From: Spirochaetaceae bacterium
GTDB taxonomy: Bacteria; Spirochaetota; Spirochaetia; Treponematales; Breznakiellaceae
NCBI GenBank assembly: GCA_031257135.1
Contig: JAIRPH010000189.1
Location: 1 to 5,274, forward strand
DNA length: 5,274 nucleotides
Direction: 5' to 3'
Positions 1 through 5,092 of the stretch are shown piece by piece; the first letter of the stretch is position 1, and each line of letters begins with the position of its first letter. The notes under the pieces are model-generated. The model was not told the DNA's origin. It saw nothing but the letters and a program-made list of their open reading frames with translations, and searched no databases. Made by a program: the position numbers and the translations under genes.

Positions 1-197
1 CCAAAACCCCGAGGTATAGTTTCTGTTTTCCTGATTCCTAAAATCGTTTTCGGCAAACATTTTAAAACGTGGTCGATCAATTTTGTTTTACAGGCAGAGT
101 ATCTATCTTTTTTAGGCGGCAATAGTCCGCACAGTTTTTTTGTGTTTACTTCCGCTTCTTTAGGCGTTTCAAAAAGATTTTAATTTTTTTTTCTTTT
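1..197. other. AT-rich left edge with no identifiable gene
   Basis: This stretch is clearly more AT-rich than the genes to its right and I recognise no gene in it. On the plus strand the frame starting at base 1 is open to a TAA at 181-183 and would give the last 60 residues of a protein entering from the left. It is rich in Phe, Val and Ser and ends in ...SLGVSKRF. On the minus strand a second frame is open from about 178 to the edge, reading ETPKEAEVNTKK and onward, with no ATG and a TAA just upstream of it. Both frames have similarly low GC at third codon positions, so codon usage does not decide between them. A T-rich run follows at 178-197. It could be the 3' end of a plus-strand gene, a decayed gene, or plain intergenic DNA. 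Confidence 0.25.
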
Positions 198-392
198 CTA
201 AGAGGAGATTTTTTTTCTAAGACCTGATTTTCTCTCTTTGAGACCCGATTTTCTTTTTCTAAGACCCGATTTTCTTTTTCTAAGACCTGATTTTCTTTTT
301 CTAAGACCCGATTTTCTCTCTCTGAGACCTGATTTTCTCTCTCTGGGACCCGATTTTCTCTCTCCGAGAAAAAACATCCTCTCTAAAAGCAT
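198..392 (-). CDS. Possible 64-residue heptapeptide-repeat protein (doubtful)
   Basis: This minus-strand frame covers the whole 21-bp array. After a 10-residue lead it gives seven heptapeptides of the type [E/K]RKSGL[R/K], then KKISS and a stop. The product would be very basic and almost without hydrophobic residues, with no signal peptide, membrane segment or recognised domain. Two ATGs are possible. The one at 392 has no Shine-Dalgarno sequence. The one at residue 6 has AGAGAGG directly abutting it, too close for normal use. Differences between units include silent ones (TCG/TCA, CTT/CTC) and replacements (K/E, R/K, L/P), so coding selection is not evident. The frame ends where a decayed eighth unit has lost 2 bp. 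It lies 36 nt downstream of the DUF115 gene on the same strand. It may be a real small protein or an accidental frame through a minisatellite. Confidence 0.3.
   Translation of the reverse strand: MLLERMFFLGERKSGPRERKSGLRERKSGLRKRKSGLRKRKSGLRKRKSGLKERKSGLRKKISS
221..367. repeat. 21-bp tandem repeat array, seven copies
   Basis: Seven head-to-tail units of exactly 21 bp start at 221, 242, 263, 284, 305, 326 and 347. The plus-strand core is GACCYGATTTTCT followed by eight mostly pyrimidine bases. An eighth, decayed unit at 200-220 is 2 bp shorter: the CTAAGA landmark recurs after 19 bp instead of 21. The units differ from each other only by transitions (C/T, A/G). The plus strand is almost pyrimidine-only between the GA dinucleotides, so the array is strongly strand-asymmetric. 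Because 21 is divisible by three, copy number can change without breaking a reading frame. The array sits just downstream of the DUF115 gene, so its transcript may run into it. I cannot tell whether it acts as DNA, RNA or protein. Confidence 0.95.
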
Positions 393-427
393 CCGACTCG
401 GCTCTTAATGAGAAAAAGTTGAGGCTT

Positions 428-2089
428 TTAGCCGTCATTTAGAGACAGCAGTTCCGCTAACGCCATGTCAAAGCTCCGTATAAGCGGGTCGATTTCCGCA
501 CGAACCCGCTTGAGAAACGAAATATCCCGCCCCGAAGGACGCCGCCCTCCGGCTCCCGCGCAGTCAGGGAAATGAGACCATAGATAATCGGCTTCGTCCA
601 GCAGAGTTTCTAAAACCGCGGCGTCTCCGGGGATTATACCGGTCATCATATCCCGAAGGGCAATCAGCGCGTCCCGCTCCCTGCGGATAAAGGCTTCTAC
701 CGCCGCCGCGGACGGCTTTTGCGGTTCTTCCGGGCGGGATTTTTTCGGCGAAGCCCCGCTTTGCAGGATGCGCCGAGCCTCTTCCAAAGATACGGTCGGC
801 ACGCCCAAAGATAATCCGGGTCCGGTAATGTCCAGAATTCGGGATTCTCCGGCAAAGGTCTGCTCGAAAAGGTCCCGATACAGCTTCAACGCCGGATTAG
901 TCCGTACCTGCCCGCCGGATTTCGATACCCCGCTAACCGTCCCCGCCTGAAAAGCGGCTTCTCCATTAAAGCGGCTCCTCAAACGAGTCTGCCGGCGCAA
1001 CCCCTCGCTATGGCTTGGAGCGGAACGAGCGTGAAAACTGTCAAGCGTATAGGAAAAATCCAGCCCGCTGATAATAACCGGACCGGAAGATAGCCGAAGA
1101 GCCGCCGTAACCGCCGTAAGCCCCACAGACCCTAAAGGCGGAAAAACTTCCGGCAGAAGTCCCGCGGCCGAAAGCCGGCGGAACAGCCTGAGTTCAGTCC
1201 AGAGAGTGGCAAAAAACGCGATCTTGCCTCCCAGAGTCTCCCGCGTCGCCGGCAGAGCGGAGAGGTCCATCGCTATCGGTACTTCCCAATCCCCTAAACC
1301 TAAAAAATCTTTCACGTTCCAATGCTGGCTTTCCAGCGCAACCGCCAAATCCGGCTTGATGTTCCGCTCCTTCAAAGCAGGCAGAGCGGTATCTACACAG
1401 ATTATTTTGAACGATCTGACCCCTGCCGGAGATGAAAAAAAATCCGCCTGATCCAACAGCGCGTCAAGCGAAGGACCTGCCCCCAATACCAAGATCGGAG
1501 CGTTCCCGAAATGCAGAGCTTGTAGAGCCATCGCCTTCGGAAGGAACGCCAAATTACGGACCGCATTGAGGATATAGCGTCTTCCTAGTTTCGTCAGAGT
1601 CATTGCGTTGCCCCAATCCGAGGCAAAATCCCGCCGGAGGGCATCCGCAAGGGCGTCGTACAAGCCCGGAAACAGCCGCCACCCGCCGGACAAGCGGATC
1701 GGCTCTACTCGGCGGAACCGCCGGGAACCCCATGTTTTCCGTACATAGCCGCACACCAGCGCGGGGTCAGCGGAACCTACAAGCCCTAGAACCGGGGCAT
1801 TGGCTTCGAGGAGTTCCGCCATTGCCTGCATCGACAGAGCTAAGAGCCGTTGATCCGCCTCGACGCAGAGAACCGCCGATTCCGGACTTGCCCGCGCCAG
1901 CAGAGCCTCAAGCCCGTAGCCGTATAACGGCGACGGACAGAGATACAAGGTCCGCTCTAATACGGGAGCGGTCTGGGCTAGACGCTCCGCCTGAGCAATG
2001 GGATCAATTGCCGAAAGCAGAGTCTTACCCTTATAAGAGACGGAAAAGCCTCGGCCGGCGGGAGCCTGCCGAGGAGCTTCATCAGACAT
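428..2089 (-). CDS. DUF115 / MptE-like, Maf-type protein
   Basis: This 553-residue protein resembles the DUF115 family (6-hydroxymethylpterin pyrophosphokinase MptE-like), which includes the flagellin-modifying Maf (motility associated factor) glycosyltransferases. An N-terminal alpha/beta region (about 45-110) carries SPLYGYGLEALL and VLCVEAD, as in Maf N-terminal domains. The central domain (about 195-345) has the nucleotide-binding-type signature ILVLGAGPSLD (199-209), then CVDTALPAL (231-239) and PDLAVALESQ (246-255), and later GSVGLTAVTAALRL (320-333) with ISGLDFSY (340-347). A Lys/Pro/Glu-rich linker (448-458) leads to a helical tail. There is no signal peptide or membrane segment, so it should be cytoplasmic. 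The ATG lies 2 nt after the foldase stop with only a weak TAGG before it, which suggests translational coupling. From family knowledge it may transfer or handle a sugar nucleotide for flagellin glycosylation, but no flagellar gene is in view, so the substrate is unknown. Confidence 0.82.
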   Translation of the reverse strand: MSDEAPRQAPAGRGFSVSYKGKTLLSAIDPIAQAERLAQTAPVLERTLYLCPSPLYGYGLEALLARASPESAVLCVEADQRLLALSMQAMAELLEANAPVLGLVGSADPALVCGYVRKTWGSRRFRRVEPIRLSGGWRLFPGLYDALADALRRDFASDWGNAMTLTKLGRRYILNAVRNLAFLPKAMALQALHFGNAPILVLGAGPSLDALLDQADFFSSPAGVRSFKIICVDTALPALKERNIKPDLAVALESQHWNVKDFLGLGDWEVPIAMDLSALPATRETLGGKIAFFATLWTELRLFRRLSAAGLLPEVFPPLGSVGLTAVTAALRLSSGPVIISGLDFSYTLDSFHARSAPSHSEGLRRQTRLRSRFNGEAAFQAGTVSGVSKSGGQVRTNPALKLYRDLFEQTFAGESRILDITGPGLSLGVPTVSLEEARRILQSGASPKKSRPEEPQKPSAAAVEAFIRRERDALIALRDMMTGIIPGDAAVLETLLDEADYLWSHFPDCAGAGGRRPSGRDISFLKRVRAEIDPLIRSFDMALAELLSLNDG

Positions 2090-2091
2090 AC

Positions 2092-3648
2092 CTAGAATAA
2101 AGGCTGAAGGTACTTGGCATAGGATTCCTCGAAATGCTCAACCAGTTTCGGACTTTTAAGGAAATAGGCGCGTATATTCGTATCCATAAATTGACTCACT
2201 TGGAAGGGATACGCGCTCTCCCGTTCCAGAGCGTTTTTTTCATCTTCGGAGGTCTCTTCGGTCGGATATAAGACCGTCACCGTATCTCCCACAACCAGAG
2301 GCTTTGAAAACGCGCCTACAGGCGTAGAAAACGCGCTCTGCCAAAAGATTTGGCTGTACGCTCCGCCTACGGCAATATCGGGAACCGAAAGGGTATTAAA
2401 CAAAGGGGTATTTCCGTAATTGAGCGGAATAGGACCGAACGACTGCTTCTTCAGCTCCCAGCGGGCAAGGACTTCCTCAAGATCGGCGTCCGTAGCTTCG
2501 GCAATCAGCGTTTCCGCCTGCCGTATATAGTAATTTTCCACTTCGCCCCGTTCAAAGGTCATAATATAATCGCGGATTTTTCCCAAAATCGCCTGATCTC
2601 CGGTATCGGCTGGGCGAGGGGCTTCCTCGGCTCTGAAAAAAGCCCACCCGTCTTGGTCGTTGACTTTAACCTTGATAAGCCCGCTGAGTTCTCCCTTAGC
2701 CAGCTTCATAAGCGCGTCCCGATCCGCCTCGTCCGGCACGAGGATGGTAAACTCATAGGCCATTCGGATTCCTGAATCTCCGCCTTTTTCGGCATACCCG
2801 TCCTTAGAATGAGTCCGGGCGGCGTCCTCAAAGGTAGACGTCCCGTCTTGAACCGACGCGAGAACCTGCCGGGCTTCCCGCTCGCCGCTCAGAATCGTAA
2901 TCTGAGACAAATTAACCGCTAAGAAAAAGTCTTTGTTCGCCTCAAGATAGATTTTAATTTCCGCTTCAGGGTAATTTTGGATGGGAAAAGAGACCATATC
3001 AAAATTCCGCTGAGTAGAACCCATAGCCGTAATAAACGCAGTTTCTTTTGAAGAGATTTTGACTTTGGTTATATCGTTCCGGTAGTATTCTTCCGCGATT
3101 TCTTCCTGAACTTCCCGCCACAAGGACATACGGCTGGTTTTATCCATCGCCCTATACCGGGCGACCGAAAAGACGCCGTTTTCCTGAAACTGCGGCAGTT
3201 CGGCTACTTTCCGATCCACCACCTTTGCCGGGGCGGTATATCCTGCCCGCTTCATCTCATCGAGGGACGCGATATGGACAACCGTTTCTTCAAAAGCCTG
3301 TTGCCAGATTCGCATCTCGGGCAAGGGCATACCGGCAAGCCCTACGCTACGGTAATAATTTTGGTAGTTCCAAAGTATCTGTTCTCTGGTTTGGGCAAAG
3401 TAGTTTCCCGGCACATAGGTTATGGGAATTTTATTATAAGACCCGAAACTCAAATCCTGCCCGAACCCGCCGGCGCTGGGTACGATAGCCGGAACAAAAA
3501 CAAACGCTACAATGACGATTATCAATACAATAACCGTCCCGATAAAAACAAGAGGATTCGCTTTAAACCGGCGGACCAACTCAGACCGGGCGGAATCGTC
3601 TTGCTGAGAATAAGGCTCTTTTTTCGGTTTTTTTTCTTTAGAATTCAT
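2092..3648 (-). CDS. Membrane-anchored PpiD/SurA-like foldase with parvulin domain
   Basis: This is a 518-residue protein with a short, charged, Lys-rich cytoplasmic tail (1-30) and one membrane segment (about 33-56, a long Val/Ile run). A large extracytoplasmic part follows: a SurA-N-like helical region (about 75-215) and then a parvulin-type PPIase domain (about 244-342), recognised from LSQITIL, FEDAARTHSKD and EKGGDSG (287-293). This order matches PpiD-like periplasmic chaperones that help proteins emerging from the Sec translocon; E. coli PpiD is somewhat longer. The two positions usually held by active-site histidines are Gln249 (in LSQI) and about Ala336 (in GWAFF), so isomerase activity is doubtful and a chaperone role more likely. 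I chose the ATG at 3648 because GAGG precedes it at good spacing; a TTG at 3663 would add five residues but lies upstream of the predicted transcript start. Its own promoter is at 3664-3692, and the DUF115 gene follows after 2 nt. Confidence 0.85.
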   Translation of the reverse strand: MNSKEKKPKKEPYSQQDDSARSELVRRFKANPLVFIGTVIVLIIVIVAFVFVPAIVPSAGGFGQDLSFGSYNKIPITYVPGNYFAQTREQILWNYQNYYRSVGLAGMPLPEMRIWQQAFEETVVHIASLDEMKRAGYTAPAKVVDRKVAELPQFQENGVFSVARYRAMDKTSRMSLWREVQEEIAEEYYRNDITKVKISSKETAFITAMGSTQRNFDMVSFPIQNYPEAEIKIYLEANKDFFLAVNLSQITILSGEREARQVLASVQDGTSTFEDAARTHSKDGYAEKGGDSGIRMAYEFTILVPDEADRDALMKLAKGELSGLIKVKVNDQDGWAFFRAEEAPRPADTGDQAILGKIRDYIMTFERGEVENYYIRQAETLIAEATDADLEEVLARWELKKQSFGPIPLNYGNTPLFNTLSVPDIAVGGAYSQIFWQSAFSTPVGAFSKPLVVGDTVTVLYPTEETSEDEKNALERESAYPFQVSQFMDTNIRAYFLKSPKLVEHFEESYAKYLQPLF

Positions 3649-3651
3649 TGA

Positions 3652-3657
3652 TACCTC
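3652..3657 (-). promoter_or_regulatory. Shine-Dalgarno of the foldase gene
   Basis: GAGGTA on the minus strand precedes the ATG at 3648, with GAGG ending 5 nt before it. It decides the start in favour of this ATG over the in-frame TTG at 3663, which has no such site. It is the clearest ribosome binding site in the window. Confidence 0.7.
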
Positions 3658-3663
3658 AAACAA

Positions 3664-3692
3664 TATATATCAGAACAGGGCATGATCGTCAA
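3664..3692 (-). promoter_or_regulatory. sigma70-type promoter of the foldase-DUF115 operon
   Basis: TTGACG (3692-3687), a 17-bp spacer and TATATA (3669-3664) lie in the 52-bp gap between pgsA and the foldase gene. The predicted start is about 3657, which leaves a leader of only about 9 nt beginning at the GAGG of the ribosome binding site. TATATT two bases further on, with a 19-bp spacer, is a weaker alternative -10. Read-through from pgsA is also possible, since no terminator is seen between the two genes. Confidence 0.68.
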
Positions 3693-3700
3693 TATCTCCG

Positions 3701-4294
3701 CTAGGTTTTCCGGTATACCGTAAGATAATCCATAAAAGAGGTAATCGAGAGTATCACGGATATACCGAAAATAACCGCCGCCGAAGTACGAAGGATGGGA
3801 AACAGCGCGCCCTCAACCTCGAAACGCTTCACGCTGGCGGCAAGAAGTCCGACCGCGCCTGCAATCATGTAGGCAACCGCTTTCACCTTGCCTCCCCACC
3901 GAGCGCCCATCACGACGTTTTTCTTCATCATAAGGTTCCGCAGGAACTGAATCCCTAATTCCCGATACAATACCGCCAGAAACAGAAGAGCCGGCAATAT
4001 TCCATCAATCACAAAACAGAGAAAATAGGTAATCCGCACCATAACGTCCGCAAACGGATCAAATAATTTACCGAAATCGCTGACTTCCCGCCGGGAACGG
4101 GCGATTTTTCCGTCAAGCAAATCCGTAATCTCGGACAAAATAAACAAAACCCATAAAACCGGCACGGTCCACCGAGCGTCTCCCGAAAACGCAGACGCCC
4201 AAGCAGGCATTTGGAAGAGAGGAGCCGCATACACGATAAAAAAGAAAGGAGCTAAAAACAGCCGCAGAGCGGTTACTTTATCGGCTAAGGTCAT
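3701..4294 (-). CDS. pgsA: CDP-diacylglycerol-glycerol-3-phosphate 3-phosphatidyltransferase
   Basis: This 197-residue integral membrane enzyme of the CDP-alcohol phosphatidyltransferase family makes phosphatidylglycerophosphate from CDP-diacylglycerol and glycerol-3-phosphate, the first committed step to phosphatidylglycerol and cardiolipin. The full family signature D(x)2DG(x)2AR(x)8G(x)3D(x)3D is present at residues 58-83 (Asp58, Asp61, Gly62, Ala65, Arg66, Gly75, Asp79, Asp83). The N-terminal DKVTALRL, the RELGIQFLR segment (111-119) and GGKVKAVAYM (134-143) also fit PgsA. Several hydrophobic segments flank these motifs, and the length is typical. The frame is open further upstream to 4375, but that part reads through the tRNA gene. 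The ATG at 4294 fits the usual PgsA N-terminus. It has no Shine-Dalgarno sequence, and a promoter at 4301-4329 points to a leaderless mRNA. Another CDP-alcohol transferase substrate is possible but less likely. Confidence 0.9.
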   Translation of the reverse strand: MTLADKVTALRLFLAPFFFIVYAAPLFQMPAWASAFSGDARWTVPVLWVLFILSEITDLLDGKIARSRREVSDFGKLFDPFADVMVRITYFLCFVIDGILPALLFLAVLYRELGIQFLRNLMMKKNVVMGARWGGKVKAVAYMIAGAVGLLAASVKRFEVEGALFPILRTSAAVIFGISVILSITSFMDYLTVYRKT

Positions 4295-4300
4295 AACAAC

Positions 4301-4329
4301 AGTATGGAGATTAAAAAGGGGACTGTCAA
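4301..4329 (-). promoter_or_regulatory. Promoter for a leaderless pgsA transcript
   Basis: A consensus -35 TTGACA (4329-4324) is followed by a 17-bp spacer and CATACT (4306-4301, four of six matches to TATAAT). Six bases, GTTGTT, then lead to the ATG, so the expected +1 is the A of the start codon or its immediate neighbour. No Shine-Dalgarno sequence is present. The promoter lies between the tRNA 3' end and pgsA, so pgsA need not depend on transcription through the tRNA gene. Confidence 0.6.
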
Positions 4330-4341
4330 TAACCAACTTTT

Positions 4342-4415
4342 TGGGCGCTAGAGGATTCGAACCTCTGACATCCACGGTGTAAACGTGGCGCTCTAACCAA
4401 CTGAGCCAAGCGCCC
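4342..4415 (-). tRNA. tRNA-Val (anticodon UAC)
   Basis: A complete 74-nt cloverleaf can be folded by hand. The acceptor stem GGGCGCT/AGCGCCC pairs over 7 bp and the D stem is GCTC/GAGC with loop AGTTGGTTA. The anticodon stem CCACG/CGTGG carries loop TTTACAC with anticodon TAC (complement of 4379-4381), and the T stem AGAGG/CCTCT has loop TTCGAAT. The discriminator base is A at 4342. The 3' CCA is not encoded (AAAA follows), so CCA-adding enzyme is needed. UAC reads GUA and, by wobble, other valine codons. It has its own strong promoter and lies 47 bp upstream of pgsA on the same strand. Confidence 0.97.
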
Positions 4416-4441
4416 CTGAAGGCTATTATTTAATATATAAG

Positions 4442-4470
4442 AATATATCGAGAACAGCGTTTTTCGTCAA
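4442..4470 (-). promoter_or_regulatory. sigma70-type promoter of tRNA-Val
   Basis: TTGACG (4470-4465), a 17-bp spacer and TATATT (4447-4442) lie directly upstream of the tRNA. The predicted start near 4435 gives a precursor leader of about 20 nt, to be removed by RNase P. It stands back to back with the plus-strand promoter at 4480-4508, with 9 bp between the two -35 boxes. Confidence 0.72.
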
Positions 4471-4479
4471 GAGTATATG

Positions 4480-4508
4480 TTGTATAACCGCAAAAAGTTT
4501 TCTATAGT
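4480..4508 (+). promoter_or_regulatory. Promoter for a leaderless dinB-like transcript
   Basis: TTGTAT (4480-4485), a 17-bp spacer and TATAGT (4503-4508) are followed by seven bases, ATTAATT, and then ATG at 4516. The expected transcript start is 4515 or 4516, so the mRNA would begin at the start codon. The -35 is imperfect (four of six) and the -10 is good (five of six). Confidence 0.6.
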
Positions 4509-4515
4509 ATTAATT

Positions 4516-5046
4516 ATGAAAAATATATTTCTTACCTACGCCAAATATTGCAGAGACGCGAATCAGACCGCGCTTCGTCTGCTGAACGGACTTTCCAATG
4601 AGGACCGGGAAAAAGAGCGGGGAAGCTATTACAAGAGCCTTTCCGGGCTTGCCCGGCATCTGCTGAACGGGACTATCTATTTTCAAGGCTTATTCAAGCC
4701 GGCGGTAGCTCATAACGCCCAAGCCCTGAAAGCCCTTGCGCCGGCGGAGGGGCTTTCAGTTCCTGAAAACGCCCTCACCGAAGCTCAGTGGAAAGCCTTA
4801 GCTCCGGCTTTCGAGAAGGCTGATACCGCAGTGGTCGATCTGGTTTCTTCCCTAACCGACGCGGATTTCAAGGTTTCCGTAAAGGTCCCGTGGTACAAGG
4901 GCAATCCTGATGCGGTACCGCTCTATTTCCTCCTTCAGAGTCTGGTAGTTCATGGAACTCATCATCGGGGACAAATATCTCAAATTTTGGACGAGCTTAA
5001 AATCGACCATAATTACTCGCCTATCAGCATTGAGTTCTTAGGCTGA
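4516..5046 (+). CDS. DinB-family probable metal-binding protein
   Basis: This 176-residue protein fits the DinB / YfiT-like four-helix-bundle family, whose members bind a divalent metal through three histidines and include thiol-dependent transferases and hydrolases. The expected triad is visible: His48 in the second helix (LARHLLNG), then His146 and His150 in VVHGTHHRGQISQIL (144-158). This pattern near the C-terminus is the strongest mark of the family, and the length is typical. It has no signal peptide, so it is probably cytoplasmic. The substrate is unknown, and the DinB name reflects DNA-damage induction of a relative, not a shown role here; I see no clear LexA-type operator. I prefer the ATG at 4516 to one at 4477: the predicted promoter lies between them, the earlier ATG would add a 13-residue extension unlike family N-termini, and neither ATG has a good Shine-Dalgarno sequence. 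A strong hairpin follows the stop. Confidence 0.83.
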   Translation: MKNIFLTYAKYCRDANQTALRLLNGLSNEDREKERGSYYKSLSGLARHLLNGTIYFQGLFKPAVAHNAQALKALAPAEGLSVPENALTEAQWKALAPAFEKADTAVVDLVSSLTDADFKVSVKVPWYKGNPDAVPLYFLLQSLVVHGTHHRGQISQILDELKIDHNYSPISIEFLG

Positions 5047-5087
5047 CCGAATATAAGCGGAGAACCGCTCGTTCTCCGCTTATTCGG
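5047..5087. terminator. Intergenic hairpin between convergent genes
   Basis: The arms at 5047-5065 and 5071-5087 pair over 17 bp with only a 2-nt bulge, around the 5-nt loop CGCTC. The hairpin starts immediately after the dinB-like stop codon and ends 5 bp before the cutC stop, so it can serve both strands. Neither strand has a T-tract after it, so classical intrinsic termination is not assured. It may instead be a barrier, a 3'-end stabiliser, or work with Rho. Confidence 0.6.
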
Positions 5088-5092
5088 CAAGG

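Noticed and set aside
221..367. CRISPR array
   Set aside because: The units are directly adjacent 21-bp tandem copies with no unique spacers and no cas genes nearby.
413..433. Possible intrinsic terminator after the DUF115 gene (GGCT-AAA-AGCC, then TCAAC and five T)
   Set aside because: The stem is only 4 bp with a 3-nt loop and a 5-nt gap before the T run; too weak to list as a feature.
1603..2100. 165-codon plus-strand open frame opposite the DUF115 gene
   Set aside because: It is antisense to a well-supported gene, Pro/Arg-rich as expected for the reverse of GC-rich codons, and has no recognisable domain.
2090..2120. Separate promoter for the DUF115 gene (TTTATT six bases before the ATG)
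   Set aside because: It has the same spacing as the leaderless candidates, but no acceptable -35 box at 16-18 bp, and the gene is tightly coupled to the foldase.
2350..2775. 141-codon plus-strand open frame opposite the foldase gene
   Set aside because: Antisense shadow of a recognised gene, with no domain or ribosome binding evidence.
3274..3651. 125-codon plus-strand open frame opposite the foldase N-terminus
   Set aside because: Antisense shadow; its Phe/Arg-rich end simply mirrors the Lys-rich start of the foldase.
4295..4375. Upstream extension of pgsA to an ATG at 4375
   Set aside because: The extra 27 residues read through the tRNA-Val gene, and the ATG at 4294 fits the family N-terminus.
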